A stretch of 64,000 bases of DNA from Alteromonas salexigens (GTDB lineage: Bacteria; Pseudomonadota; Gammaproteobacteria; Enterobacterales; Alteromonadaceae): positions 238,388 to 302,387 of the forward strand of contig NZ_JAOTJC010000004.1 in NCBI RefSeq assembly GCF_025628895.1, in the 5' to 3' direction. Both the position numbers and the translations under genes were made by a program. Under the pieces are notes generated by a model. It was not told the DNA's origin. It was given only the letters and a program-made list of their open reading frames with translations, and made no database searches. Numbering within the stretch: position 1 is the first letter of the stretch; each line of letters opens with the position of its first letter. Positions 51,823 through 61,565 of the stretch are shown one piece after another.

Positions 51823-53715
51823 ATGCACATCACCTTCAAGCGAACGAGTGTTTCGCTGTTGTTAGCAAGTAGCACTCTGTTCACCCAGACCGCCATCGCG
51901 GCGGCTTGTCAGAACCCGGTTCCTGTATGGCAGGACGAGTTTGACGGCACCACACTGGATACTTCTAAATGGGAAATTATGCTGGGCGACGGCTGTAGTT
52001 ACGGGATCTGCGGCTGGGGTAACAATGAATTACAAAGTTATCAGGCTGAAAATATCAGCGTAGCTAACGGAAAACTGACTATTACTGCCAAAAAACAGCG
52101 GGTAAAAGGCAGTCAGTATACCTCCGGCCGGATCCGCACCGCCAACATGCCAAATGGTGGCGAGTGGACCCACGGTCGTTTTGAGGCAAGTATCAAATTA
52201 CCCGATGGCACGGGCATGTGGCCGGCATTCTGGATGTTGCCTACCAACCCGGACGTGGGCTGGCCCCAGAGCGGTGAGATCGACATTTTAGAAGCCACCG
52301 GGCAAGCAGACATGATCGCGTTTGGCACTATTCACTATGGTGACCCGTACCCGAATAACGAATGGACCAGCGGACGTATTATTAAGCAGCCCGATCGCTG
52401 GTCAGATGGATTCCATGAATACGCAGTAGAATGGGAACCGGGTGAGATCCGCTGGTATGTGAATGACATTTTGTATTCAGTGAAAACCCCTGACGACCTC
52501 AGCAACCCGGCGTTCTGGACCTTTGATAATTATTCCTATCACTTCCTGCTGAATATGGCCGTGGGCGGAAGTATAGGCGGTGTGGTGGATGACAGTCAGC
52601 TACCGCAAACCATGGAAGTTGATTACGTACGGGTGTATGACTTTGCGCAACCCTCGCTGAAGGGCCCACATATTGTCGATGCCAACTCCCAGGCTACCTA
52701 TACGATTGTGGATGAAGCGGGTACCGGCAGCAGCTATAACTGGAATGCGCCCACCGGAGAGACCGGCAGCAGCCAGTCTCTGAATGTAAACTGGACTACT
52801 CAGGGCGGCACTGTAAGCGCTTCCATTAGTAACAGTTGCGGGAATTTCGATGTGGCCATGGACGTACACGTACTACCGCAACTGAGTATTAAATCCAACA
52901 TTGATGATTTTGAAACCGAGGGCGCCATCACCTACACCTACTGGGACGGGCAATTTACCGAAGTGCCCAACCCATTGAACGATACAACTAACAGTTCGCC
53001 CACCGTACTGGAATATGTAAGAAACGGCACAGCGGCCTATGATGTCATTGCCGGCAGTACCACGGTGATTACCGACGCCACTGCGTTGATAGCAGGAAAC
53101 GAAGCCTTCTACCTTGATGTTTATATGCCTAACCCCAGTAAGCAGGAGATCCTCATTCAGCTTGAAGACGGCTCACAGGCCACGCCTGATAACTACCCTA
53201 CCGGCAGACATTCAAAGTTTATCGCGCATACGCAGGCCGTTACCGGTTGGCAGCGTTTGAAATTTACCCTGGAGGACAGAATAGATGGCGGTACGTCAGC
53301 AACGGATGTGACGGATATGGTCATTCTGATTGCACCTAACAGTAACAACGCAGACACCTACTATCTGGATAACCTGGCTCTGTATGGAAGCGACAGCGGT
53401 GGCGAGACGGCCACCACCATGGTGATCAGTGACGTAGCCACCAGCGTAGTTAGCGCAGGGAAAGGTAATAAGCGGGCTCAGGCGGTAGTCACTGTGCTGG
53501 ATAATACCGGCGCGGCCGTAGCAGGGGCCAATGTATCAGGCCAGTTCAGTGGCAACTGGAATGAAACAGCCAGCGGCACGACAGGCGCGGATGGTACAGT
53601 TACTCTTAACACCAGTACCACCCTGTCAGGGAACGTGTCGGCTACATTCTGTGTAACCTCGGCTTCGGGGAGCCTGCCACTGGATGAAGCTAACAGCACC
53701 GGGCTGTGTAATTAA
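51823..53715 (+). CDS. Secreted GH16 beta-glucanase with C-terminal binding domains
   Basis: A 630-aa secreted enzyme. The signal peptide ends near AIAAA (residue 28). The GH16 domain spans about 35-270 and has GEIDILE with Glu152, Asp154 and Glu157, plus YHFLLNMAVGG. An Ig/PKD-like domain follows (about 278-355), then a galactose-binding-like module (about 358-520) of the carbohydrate-binding type, and an Ig-like domain at the end (about 530-630: VVTVLDNTGAAVAGANVSGQF). It hydrolyses beta-1,3 or mixed-linkage glucan. A GAGG precedes the ATG. A LacI-like operator sits upstream and its exact inverted copy lies inside the gene. It has its own terminator. Confidence 0.93.
   Translation: MHITFKRTSVSLLLASSTLFTQTAIAAACQNPVPVWQDEFDGTTLDTSKWEIMLGDGCSYGICGWGNNELQSYQAENISVANGKLTITAKKQRVKGSQYTSGRIRTANMPNGGEWTHGRFEASIKLPDGTGMWPAFWMLPTNPDVGWPQSGEIDILEATGQADMIAFGTIHYGDPYPNNEWTSGRIIKQPDRWSDGFHEYAVEWEPGEIRWYVNDILYSVKTPDDLSNPAFWTFDNYSYHFLLNMAVGGSIGGVVDDSQLPQTMEVDYVRVYDFAQPSLKGPHIVDANSQATYTIVDEAGTGSSYNWNAPTGETGSSQSLNVNWTTQGGTVSASISNSCGNFDVAMDVHVLPQLSIKSNIDDFETEGAITYTYWDGQFTEVPNPLNDTTNSSPTVLEYVRNGTAAYDVIAGSTTVITDATALIAGNEAFYLDVYMPNPSKQEILIQLEDGSQATPDNYPTGRHSKFIAHTQAVTGWQRLKFTLEDRIDGGTSATDVTDMVILIAPNSNNADTYYLDNLALYGSDSGGETATTMVISDVATSVVSAGKGNKRAQAVVTVLDNTGAAVAGANVSGQFSGNWNETASGTTGADGTVTLNTSTTLSGNVSATFCVTSASGSLPLDEANSTGLCN
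52812..52825. promoter_or_regulatory. Intragenic copy of the GH16 operator (inverted)
   Basis: TGTAAGCGCTTCCA is the exact reverse complement of the operator at 51752-51765, located 1060 bp downstream within the GH16 coding sequence (encoding Val-Ser-Ala-Ser). An auxiliary operator for DNA looping, as in the lac operon, is possible; chance cannot be excluded. Confidence 0.4.
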
Positions 53716-53759
53716 CTCATTAACCAGCCGCGTTATGGCAGAACGTTTCTAAACAACAA

Positions 53760-53784
53760 AAGGGAGCCTGCGGCTCCCTTTTTT
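53760..53784 (+). terminator. Rho-independent terminator after the second GH16 gene
   Basis: A 9-bp stem (AAGGGAGCC/GGCTCCCTT) with a three-base loop is followed by T. Confidence 0.9.
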
Positions 53785-53892
53785 AATCTCAACAACCCAT
53801 TCGGCCATCGCAGCTAATAGTGCGCTGCAAGTATTCCTTTGAGAATATTATCCGTGCAGGCTGTCACGATAACCCAAGATGTACAAAATCAC

Positions 53893-54288
53893 CTAGCAGT
53901 CGTCCACATCACCACCCATCTCTTCTTTCATCTTAATACAGGCTTCGCGCTTTTTCTCGGCGGCTGACTTTTTCATGTCTTCCATTTTACGCTTACCGTC
54001 TTCCATCATTTCAGAAGCTTTTCCCTTGCCCTCTTCATATTTTTCTGTGGTGAGGTCCTTAGCATCTTCATACATTTCGCTGGTATTGTCTTTGGTTTCT
54101 TCCCAACCGTCAGAACCTGCTTCCATGGAATCGTCATAAGCATCTTCAGTGGCCTCCTTGGCCTCTTCCATTTGCTCTTCCATTTCCTGCTTCATTTCTT
54201 CGTTGGATTCTTGCTGAGATTCAGTGCACCCGCTAACACCAAGCAGTGTTAATAACAGCGTAAGTGCTATTTGTTTTTTAATCATCAT
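53893..54288 (-). CDS. Acidic helical lipoprotein, LEA-like repeats
   Basis: A 131-aa lipoprotein with lipobox VSGC (Cys21) after a proper basic and hydrophobic signal; GGAG lies eight bases before the ATG at 54288. The mature chain is almost wholly charged (Glu, Lys, Asp) with Met and Ala, and contains loosely repeated 11-residue-like units (MYEDAKDLTTEKYEEGKGKASEMMEDGKRKMEDMKKS). This is the amphipathic pattern of LEA-like and apolipoprotein-like stress proteins. Three late residues, Cys-Ile-Lys and Asp-Asp-Cys, may form a disulfide. The function is unknown; envelope protection under desiccation or salt stress is a guess. Confidence 0.7.
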   Translation of the reverse strand: MMIKKQIALTLLLTLLGVSGCTESQQESNEEMKQEMEEQMEEAKEATEDAYDDSMEAGSDGWEETKDNTSEMYEDAKDLTTEKYEEGKGKASEMMEDGKRKMEDMKKSAAEKKREACIKMKEEMGGDVDDC

Positions 54289-54591
54289 CTGTATAACTCC
54301 GTTTAATGTTTAATAAATTAACCTACGCTGGGCAGGGACTTACATCACGCACCATGCTGCGCAGTTACAGCATAGACTATCTGCGGACTAATAGATGCTG
54401 CCGTTTAAAAAATAATCTGCCCGCGTTTGGCATAAGCGGTAACATCCAGACACGCTCCCCCAGCCACCGTACTTCGCAAATTACTTAACACTCTTTGAAG
54501 AAATGCAACTGATAATAATTCTCATTTGTATTTACTTGATGGGTTCTGCTAATTATACTTCCCTCCACACTCACCAGCACAGGACCCTCTA
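54289..54591. other. Intergenic region containing a Fur box
   Basis: About 300 bp between the acidic lipoprotein and the siderophore receptor genes. The only signal I see is the Fur-box-like sequence at 54511-54529. Confidence 0.4.
54511..54529. promoter_or_regulatory. Fur box upstream of the siderophore receptor
   Basis: GATAATAATTCTCATTTGT matches 13 of 19 positions of the classical Fur consensus GATAATGATAATCATTATC. It lies 62 bp upstream of the receptor start codon, and iron-dependent repression of receptor and hydroxylase is expected. Confidence 0.65.
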
Positions 54592-56886
54592 ATGAAGAAT
54601 AAAAACTTGTCGATGGGCGCATCGACCATCGCCGCCGCGCTTACCTTTGGTCACGGCGTCAGTGTTGCACAGGAACGTGATATTGCGTGCACCGATACCA
54701 GCGCAACAGAATGTGTCACAGAGAATAACGAGGCCATTGAGCTTATTCGTATTCACGGTGTTCAGCAATCTGTTTACCGTTACAGTAAGTCGGGTGATCC
54801 CCGTCGCTTAGCCGATCTCGTCGATACCCCCCAAACCATTAGTGTTCTTACCCAGGATCAAATTCAGGAAAGTGGCAAAACTGACCTTAAAGACATCTTG
54901 GCGGCCCAGGCCGGTGTGACCTTGGGAACCGGCGAGAATGGTAATGCTTTTGGTGATCGCTACATTATCCGTGGCCATGAGGCACGCAGTGATGTGTTCG
55001 TCGATGGGCTGCGTGACCCGGGCATGACTACCCGGGAAAGTTTCGCCACCGAGCGGGTGGAAATTACTAAGGGGCCGAGTGCGACCTTCGCCGGGCGCGG
55101 CTCTTCCGGCGGCGCGGTGAACTCCATAACCAAGCAGGCGTCCACCAGCTATAGCTTCGGCCGCATCGATGCGGCGGCAGGCACCGATGAACACACCCGT
55201 CTGACACTGGATCTGAACAAGACGCTGACTGACAACAGCGCTATCCGCTTAAACGGGCTTCTGGCATCAGAAGACAAGCCGGGCCGTGAGGGCATTGAGC
55301 GCGACCGCGACGGGCTGCAACTCTCCTATGTGAATCACCCCACCGATGATTTATCGTTTACCGGCGATGTGTATTACCTCAACGCGAAAGACAAACCAGA
55401 TTTGGGCAGTTATTTTGACCGTGACGCAGGCCAGCCGCTGGAAGATATTCCGGTCTATGCGCAGAAAGAAGATTTCATGGAGTCTGAAGTCACCACGTTT
55501 ACCCTGCGCACTGAATATGACATCAGCGATAACGTCCGCTTTTACAATGCCACCCGCATCGGCAATACCGAGAATGCCTATGTAACTACCGGGATGAGTG
55601 GCACTACCAGGGCCGACAGCGATCCGCTGGCGCCGGGTGCGGATACGCTCCGTATCAGTAACCATCATGGTTGGCAGGATGTAGGCTACCTCACCACACA
55701 GTTTAATCTGTTCTGGGATACTACCTTTGCCGGGTTCGACCACCAGCTCGTCTTCGGTTTTGAATATACCGATGAGGCAGTCGATAACGGCGTATTTAAT
55801 GTCGGCTATGCCAACCAAGCAAACTGTTTAACCCGTGGCCGTCGGGGTGTCGCGGAAAGCTATTGTATTACCGATGCCAACGGTGATCTGGTGAAAGATA
55901 TAACCAGCCTGATGGGTAAAGTAATTAGCCGGGGCGATACCGATGCGCAGTACGACATTGAAACCTACTCGCTGTATTCCATGGATACCTTTGCGGTAAC
56001 CGAGGCGCTGGACGTGTTCTTTGGCCTGCGCGTGGATAGCTACGATTACAGCAACCAGACCTCAGCCGAGCTTTATACATTTGCTGACGAGTTATACAAC
56101 GGTCACTTAGGACTGGTATATGCGCTGTCCGACCTCGGAAATATTTATGCCTCCTATGCCACCGCCACCAACATTAACGGCGGCGAGTCAGATTTGGGCG
56201 CCAACTGTGGTTATGGCGGCCTGTGCGGCACCCCCGAGCAAGCCGCACAAGCCGATCCTGAGCAGGTTGAAAACATTGAGCTGGGTACCAAGTGGTTGCT
56301 CTTTAATGAAAAACTCAGCGCCAATGCGGCCATTTTCCGGATCACGAAAAGCGAGGTACACGAAAGCGTTGGCGATGCCTATTCCACCTTAGGTACGCTG
56401 AACACCGGCGAAAACCGCGTTGAAGGCGTTGAGTTTGGCGTGAGTGGCGATGTGACCGACAAGTTCAGCATCCAGGCGTCGGCCGCTATCATGGACTCAG
56501 AGGTGCTCGACTCCTACGACCCTGACAATATCGGCCTGGCACTGAGTAACTTTGCGGATAAGAGCTTCTACCTGCAACTGCGCTACCAGCTCAATGACAA
56601 GTTCGCTTTCGGCGGCGATTACAGTTACCAGTCTGAAATGTATGGTGGCCAGCCAGACACTGCGGCAGGCTACGATGCCAGTGCCGGTGACTATAGCATT
56701 CGCGTACCGGATTACCGGGTCGTAAACCTGTTTGCCAACTACTATCACTCAGACTCCCTGACTTTCCGCGTGAATGTGGGCAATGCCCTTGATGAAGAGT
56801 ACTGGACCGCGGCCTACCGGTCGGGGGCGTTTATGTATATCGGCGATGGACGTAATCTCACAGCGACTGTGAATTACCAGTTTTAA
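54592..56886 (+). CDS. TonB-dependent catecholate siderophore receptor (Fiu/PiuA-like)
   Basis: A 764-aa outer-membrane receptor. The signal peptide ends near SVAQE. The plug domain (about 70-190) includes DTPQTISVLTQDQIQESGKTDLKDIL and RYIIRGHEARSDVFVDGLRDPG, the pattern of the Fiu/PiuA/PiuD siderophore receptors. The barrel ends LTATVNYQF. It is followed 28 bp downstream by a PKHD hydroxylase, the classic partner of Fiu and PiuA. A Fur box lies upstream. It most likely imports ferric monomeric or dimeric catecholates. Confidence 0.92.
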   Translation: MKNKNLSMGASTIAAALTFGHGVSVAQERDIACTDTSATECVTENNEAIELIRIHGVQQSVYRYSKSGDPRRLADLVDTPQTISVLTQDQIQESGKTDLKDILAAQAGVTLGTGENGNAFGDRYIIRGHEARSDVFVDGLRDPGMTTRESFATERVEITKGPSATFAGRGSSGGAVNSITKQASTSYSFGRIDAAAGTDEHTRLTLDLNKTLTDNSAIRLNGLLASEDKPGREGIERDRDGLQLSYVNHPTDDLSFTGDVYYLNAKDKPDLGSYFDRDAGQPLEDIPVYAQKEDFMESEVTTFTLRTEYDISDNVRFYNATRIGNTENAYVTTGMSGTTRADSDPLAPGADTLRISNHHGWQDVGYLTTQFNLFWDTTFAGFDHQLVFGFEYTDEAVDNGVFNVGYANQANCLTRGRRGVAESYCITDANGDLVKDITSLMGKVISRGDTDAQYDIETYSLYSMDTFAVTEALDVFFGLRVDSYDYSNQTSAELYTFADELYNGHLGLVYALSDLGNIYASYATATNINGGESDLGANCGYGGLCGTPEQAAQADPEQVENIELGTKWLLFNEKLSANAAIFRITKSEVHESVGDAYSTLGTLNTGENRVEGVEFGVSGDVTDKFSIQASAAIMDSEVLDSYDPDNIGLALSNFADKSFYLQLRYQLNDKFAFGGDYSYQSEMYGGQPDTAAGYDASAGDYSIRVPDYRVVNLFANYYHSDSLTFRVNVGNALDEEYWTAAYRSGAFMYIGDGRNLTATVNYQF

Positions 56887-56914
56887 CGCACTGCGAAAAG
56901 AGAGACGTGAAAAG

Positions 56915-57595
56915 ATGATTGTTATTGATAACCTGCTCACCCTTGACGAGGTGCAGTACTTCCGTGATGCACTGGCCAGCGTCCCCTTTCAGGATGGTAA
57001 AAACACCGCCATGGGCATGGCTGCCGGGGTTAAAAATAACGGTCAGGCAGACGCGCAGCACAACCAGGTCCAGCAGTTAGCCAATGCATTGCTGGCCAAG
57101 TTGGGTAATCATCCGCAGGTGGTGTCTGCAGCGCTGCCCCAACGTATCTTCCCGCCCTGCTTTAATCGCTACACCCAGTCGCAAACCTACGGGGATCACG
57201 TTGATGCAGCGATAATGCGCATTCCCCACAGCCCTGAGGTACTCAGAAGCGACATGTCCATGACCGTGTTTCTGACTGAGCCGGAGACTTACGACGGGGG
57301 CGAGCTGGTAATACAAACCGGATTTGGTGAGCAACGGGTTAAATGCGCGGCCGGCAGTGCAGTCTTGTACCCCTCGTCCAGTCTGCATAAAGTGATGCCG
57401 GTCACCCGCGGCGAACGCATTGCGGCCATCACCTGGATGCAGAGTATGGTGGCGGACCCACACATTCGCGAAACCCTTTATCAGCTCGATCAAAGCATTC
57501 AGTCACTGATAAACAGTGGCAATGCAGATCGCCAGGAGCTCGATGAGCTGCATCACGTTTATCACAACCTTATCCGGCACTTCGCCGCGGTGTAG
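56915..57595 (+). CDS. PKHD-type Fe(II)/2-oxoglutarate hydroxylase (PiuC/YbiX)
   Basis: A 226-aa cytoplasmic oxygenase of the prolyl-4-hydroxylase-like fold. The iron ligands are His95 and Asp97 (YGDHVDAAI) and His158 (SLHKVMPV), and a conserved Arg in the TRGER segment (about 165-168) binds 2-oxoglutarate. The N-terminus (MIVIDNLLTLDEVQYFRDAL) and the GGELVI strand are family hallmarks. It is encoded right after the siderophore receptor, as piuC follows piuA in Pseudomonas, and is probably iron-regulated with it. Its physiological substrate is not established. Confidence 0.93.
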   Translation: MIVIDNLLTLDEVQYFRDALASVPFQDGKNTAMGMAAGVKNNGQADAQHNQVQQLANALLAKLGNHPQVVSAALPQRIFPPCFNRYTQSQTYGDHVDAAIMRIPHSPEVLRSDMSMTVFLTEPETYDGGELVIQTGFGEQRVKCAAGSAVLYPSSSLHKVMPVTRGERIAAITWMQSMVADPHIRETLYQLDQSIQSLINSGNADRQELDELHHVYHNLIRHFAAV

Positions 57596-57677
57596 GTGTA
57601 ATAATCAAACTCGTACCTTTTCACCTGACGCGGGCACGGGGTGAATAACGATTTATTTCAGCGCGGTACGGTGCATA

Positions 57678-57705
57678 CAAAAAAGCTCCCTTCAAACCGG
57701 GAGCT
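57678..57705 (-). terminator. Rho-independent terminator after glmS
   Basis: On the minus strand, a 7-bp stem (AGCTCCC/GGGAGCT) with an eight-base loop is followed by a T-run. Confidence 0.85.
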
Positions 57706-57758
57706 TCTTCATTTGTGAAGGCGTTAAACCAAAACAGGCTTTACCTTACGCCGCTGCC

Positions 57759-59591
57759 TTATTCCACCGTAACCGATTTCGCCAGGTTCCGGGGCTGGTC
57801 CACATCCGTGCCCTTAATCAGCGCTACGTAATACGACAGCAGCTGGAGCGGAATGGTGTAGATGATCGGCGCGATAGGCCCTTCGCAATGCGGCACATTA
57901 ATGACGCGCATGGTTTCATCGCTGACAAACGCCGCATCTTTGTCGGCGAACACGTACATCAGGCCACCCCGGGCACGCACTTCTTCCACATTGGATTTCA
58001 GTTTTTCCAGCAGTTCGTTGTTCGGCGCCACCACAATTACCGGCATCTCTTCGTCAATCAGCGCCAGCGGACCGTGCTTGAGTTCACCGGAGGCATAAGC
58101 CTCAGCGTGAATATAAGAAATTTCTTTAAGCTTTAAAGCCCCTTCCATGGCAATCGGGTATTGCTCGCCCCGTCCTAAGAACAGGCTGTGGTTCCGGTCG
58201 GCGAATTCTTCGGCAAGGTCTTCAATGCCCTGGGTGATCGCCAGCGTTTCTTCCAGCTTGGCTGGCAGGCTGTGCAGCGCACTGATAATAGACGCTTTGT
58301 CGTCCAGGCTCAGGCCGTGGTGCTCGCCCAGCGCCAGTGTCAGCATCAAGAATGCCGTCAGCTGGGTGGTGAACGCCTTGGTCGACGCGACGCCAATTTC
58401 TGCCCCTGCGCGGGTCATAAAGGCCAGGTCAGACTCTCGTACCAATGAGGAGCCGGGCACATTACAGATGGTCAAACTGGCCATATATCCCAGCTCTTTT
58501 GCCAGCCGCAACGCGGCCAGCGTATCGGCTGTTTCGCCTGATTGGGAAATGGTCACCAACAGGCTGTTTTCATGCACTACCGATTTGCGATAACGGAACT
58601 CAGAGGCAATCTCTACCCCGCACGACACATTGGCGTATTGCTCCAGCCAGTAACGGGCGGTCATACCAGCATGGTAGCTGGTGCCGCAGGCAATAATTTG
58701 TACATGCTGCACTTTACTGAGGATTTCATCGGCGCCGTGGCCGAAAATATCCGCAGCCAGGCCCTGATCGTCAACCCGACCCTGCAGGGTGTTGCGTACC
58801 ACGGTAGGCTGCTCGTGGATTTCTTTGAGCATATAGTGACGGTAACCGGCTTTGTCTCCGGCATCGTGCTCGATGTTAGACTCCACCACTTCACGCTCAA
58901 CCGGGTCGCCATGCTTATCAAACACCATCACTTCGCGGCGTGTGATCTCGGCCACATCGCCTTCTTCCAGGAAAATGAAGCGACGGGTTACTGGCAACAG
59001 CGCCATCTGGTCTGAGGCAATGAAGTTCTCGCCCAGTCCCAGACCAATTACCAGCGGACTGCCTGAACGGGCTACCACAACCCGTGATGGATCTTCTTTA
59101 TCCATAATCACTGTGCCATAGGCACCGTGAAACTGCTGGACAGCGTTCTGTACCGAGGCCAGCAGGGAATGACCGGCCTTCAGCTCTTCGTTTACTGTGT
59201 GGGCGATGGTTTCGGTGTCGGTGTCGCTGGTAAAGGTATAGCCTTTCTCACTCAACGATTTACGCAATGCCATGTAGTTTTCAATGATGCCGTTGTGCAC
59301 CACGGCCACCCGGTCGCTGGAAAAATGCGGGTGAGCATTTTCTTCAGTCACACCGCCATGCGTGGCCCAACGGGTATGCGCGATACCGGTGGTGCCCAGC
59401 GCGTCATTACTGCTTACTGCATCCGCCAGTTCCTGTACCTTGCCGGTACGACGTAGACGGGTCAGAGTGCCGTCCTGCTGAAGCAAGGCGACACCGGCTG
59501 AGTCATAGCCGCGGTATTCCAAACGTTTTAACCCTTCCAGTAAAATTTCTACTACGTTACGTTCAGCAACGGCGCCAACAATTCCACACAT
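57759..59591 (-). CDS. glmS: Glutamine-fructose-6-phosphate aminotransferase GlmS
   Basis: A 610-aa cytoplasmic enzyme making glucosamine-6-phosphate from fructose-6-phosphate and glutamine, the first step of UDP-GlcNAc synthesis. The N-terminal glutaminase domain begins with the catalytic Cys2 after Met ([13 protein letters not shown]). Two SIS isomerase domains (about 285-425 and 455-600) follow; the ending AKSVTVE is canonical. Full normal length. An AAAGGAG site precedes the ATG, and the start is 2 bp after the DeoR gene stop, so the two are co-transcribed. I see no glmS ribozyme, as expected in a Gram-negative bacterium. Confidence 0.98.
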   Translation of the reverse strand: MCGIVGAVAERNVVEILLEGLKRLEYRGYDSAGVALLQQDGTLTRLRRTGKVQELADAVSSNDALGTTGIAHTRWATHGGVTEENAHPHFSSDRVAVVHNGIIENYMALRKSLSEKGYTFTSDTDTETIAHTVNEELKAGHSLLASVQNAVQQFHGAYGTVIMDKEDPSRVVVARSGSPLVIGLGLGENFIASDQMALLPVTRRFIFLEEGDVAEITRREVMVFDKHGDPVEREVVESNIEHDAGDKAGYRHYMLKEIHEQPTVVRNTLQGRVDDQGLAADIFGHGADEILSKVQHVQIIACGTSYHAGMTARYWLEQYANVSCGVEIASEFRYRKSVVHENSLLVTISQSGETADTLAALRLAKELGYMASLTICNVPGSSLVRESDLAFMTRAGAEIGVASTKAFTTQLTAFLMLTLALGEHHGLSLDDKASIISALHSLPAKLEETLAITQGIEDLAEEFADRNHSLFLGRGEQYPIAMEGALKLKEISYIHAEAYASGELKHGPLALIDEEMPVIVVAPNNELLEKLKSNVEEVRARGGLMYVFADKDAAFVSDETMRVINVPHCEGPIAPIIYTIPLQLLSYYVALIKGTDVDQPRNLAKSVTVE

Positions 59592-59593
59592 AT

Positions 59594-60361
59594 CTATACT
59601 CCTTTTGGCGCGGCAATAATCACGTCCACGCCTTGCTGTTCGATTCTTTGACGATCGGCATCAGGCAAACCGTCATCACTAATTAATACAGAGACCCTAT
59701 CCCAGGCCAGCTCTACATTCGGCATTTTATTGCGTAACTTCGACGACTCCGCCATTACCACCACCTTGTCGGCCGCGTCAGCCATCGCGCGGGTGAGCCC
59801 GGTTAATTCATTAAAGGTGGTGGTGCCCCGGGCGACGTCGATGCCAGAAGCACCAATGAAGGCAATATCAAAACTGTAGGCGCTGACCAGCTGTTCCGCC
59901 ATGGCGCCCTGAAATGACTGCGAATGCGCATCCCAGGTGCCGCCGGTCATTAATACGGTGGGCTCCGCTTCACTGTCGGTAAGCACATTGGCCACTGCCA
60001 GCGAGTTGGTCATTACAATTAGCCCGGCATGCCGGGCCAGCTGCGGCACTACTGAAAACACGGTGGTCCCACAATCAACCACCAGCTTCTGATGCGGGGC
60101 AACCAGCGCCGCCGCGGCTTCACCCAAATGCTGCTTAGCATCCACCGGCGCCGGACTGGCTGTTCCAACCTGCGGCACCGGGGCGGCGCCGCCAAGCTGG
60201 CGTACCACGGCGCCCTGTTCAGCCAGCACGGTGAGATCTTTTCGAATAGTCACTTCCGAGGTAGCGAAGCTCGCAGCCAGTGCATCTACTGCCACGAAAC
60301 CACTTTGATTCACTTTGTCGACAATGGCCTGACGGCGGGCCGCTGCGCTGCTAACTTTCAT
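59594..60361 (-). CDS. DeoR-family transcriptional regulator next to glmS
   Basis: A 255-aa repressor-type protein. The N-terminal winged HTH contains [25 protein letters not shown], the DeoR signature. The C-terminal domain is an ISOCOT sugar-phosphate sensor ([33 protein letters not shown]). It is immediately upstream of glmS, so a phosphorylated amino sugar is the likely effector. This arrangement is common in gammaproteobacteria. The ribosome-binding site is weak. Confidence 0.9.
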   Translation of the reverse strand: MKVSSAAARRQAIVDKVNQSGFVAVDALAASFATSEVTIRKDLTVLAEQGAVVRQLGGAAPVPQVGTASPAPVDAKQHLGEAAAALVAPHQKLVVDCGTTVFSVVPQLARHAGLIVMTNSLAVANVLTDSEAEPTVLMTGGTWDAHSQSFQGAMAEQLVSAYSFDIAFIGASGIDVARGTTTFNELTGLTRAMADAADKVVVMAESSKLRNKMPNVELAWDRVSVLISDDGLPDADRQRIEQQGVDVIIAAPKGV

Positions 60362-60434
60362 TTCGAAACATCATTTATTGCGATATGAAATATATTAAAC
60401 TGTAACATCTTTCAAAAAGCAACCTTTGCGGTGC

Positions 60435-61463
60435 TTATGAAACATTAATTTTCTTGCCGGCCATCGCTGACTGTTCGGCCATCTGCAACAGGTTGATGAC
60501 GTCTACCACAGTGATGGCAGGCGCTGGACCAGGCTTACCCTGATTAATTGCGGCGGCCAGCTGGCGGTAAAACCCGGTATAATTACCGGACTCGAAGGTT
60601 TCGGGCGCGCAACCCTGCGCATTACAAATCTGCCCGAAGCCACCGGGCGGGCGTTTACCAAAGTCAGCGTGGCCGGGCAGCATGCCGCTGCGCAACTGAT
60701 TTTCCTGTGGATCCATACCCATACTGCGAAAGCTGCCAGCAGTGCCCTGCACATCAAAGCGTAGCGTTTCAGCCGCCTGAAATGGTGAACTGCCCAGCCG
60801 CACCTGATGGGTCGGGTAATACAGAGTAATATCGAAACTGTCGGTACTCTGCCCACCGTCACGCAGAATATCTACATCGGCGTAGAGCGCGTCCGGCACG
60901 CCAAACCATTGGAGTGCCTGATCTACCAGGTGCGGGCCTAAGTCCCACAGTATACCGCTGCCCGGCCCGGCATTTTCCCGCCAGCGATCCCGCGGGGTCG
61001 GACGAAAGCGGTCAAACCGGCTAACCAGTTGTTTTATTTCGCCTAACCGCTGTTGCTCCAACAGGGCCGAGATAGTCAGAAAGTCGTCATCGAAGCGGCG
61101 GTTCTGATACACATTCAGCGAGGTCCCCGCGTCTTCAGCCAGCGCCACCAGCGCTTGCGCATCGGCTACGGTCAGCGTAAAGGGCTTTTCTACCAGCACG
61201 TGACAGCGGTGTTGGAGGGCTAACCGGGCCTGCTCTGCGTGCAGGTGATTTGGGGTGGTAATAATCACCAGGTCGAACGAAGCGGCGTCAAGCGCTTCAT
61301 CAAGGCTGGCATAAACCGGTGTATCGCTGAGCTGGTCGGCCACGTTTTGTGGGCGGGAAGACACCACGCCGGTGACTGTGTATTCATTTAAACTGGACAG
61401 AAAGGGGAGATGAAAGGTGGTGGCAGAAAAGCCAAAGCCCACCAGCAGAGTTGAAAGTGCCAT
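60435..61463 (-). CDS. Gfo/Idh/MocA-family oxidoreductase (cytoplasmic)
   Basis: A 342-aa NAD(P)-dependent oxidoreductase. The Rossmann motif is LLVGFGFSATTFHLPFL near the N-terminus; VLVEKPFTL supplies the catalytic Lys, and the C-terminal domain includes DLGPHLVDQALQWFG. It resembles the YdgJ/scyllo-inositol dehydrogenase branch. A GGAG precedes the ATG. It sits between glmU and the DeoR regulator on the same strand, with 102 bp upstream and 73 bp downstream. Whether it belongs to the amino-sugar operon functionally is not known. Unlike the paralogue at 42215 it has no signal peptide. Confidence 0.88.
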   Translation of the reverse strand: MALSTLLVGFGFSATTFHLPFLSSLNEYTVTGVVSSRPQNVADQLSDTPVYASLDEALDAASFDLVIITTPNHLHAEQARLALQHRCHVLVEKPFTLTVADAQALVALAEDAGTSLNVYQNRRFDDDFLTISALLEQQRLGEIKQLVSRFDRFRPTPRDRWRENAGPGSGILWDLGPHLVDQALQWFGVPDALYADVDILRDGGQSTDSFDITLYYPTHQVRLGSSPFQAAETLRFDVQGTAGSFRSMGMDPQENQLRSGMLPGHADFGKRPPGGFGQICNAQGCAPETFESGNYTGFYRQLAAAINQGKPGPAPAITVVDVINLLQMAEQSAMAGKKINVS

Positions 61464-61565
61464 AGGTGCTCCGGGGTCGATTTAACAGAGAATAGCTGAC
61501 CAGTGCCCTACCGGCCAGTAGCAGACCGGGCGCGGAAGCGCCCGGTACGGAAGAACAGCTGAAGA

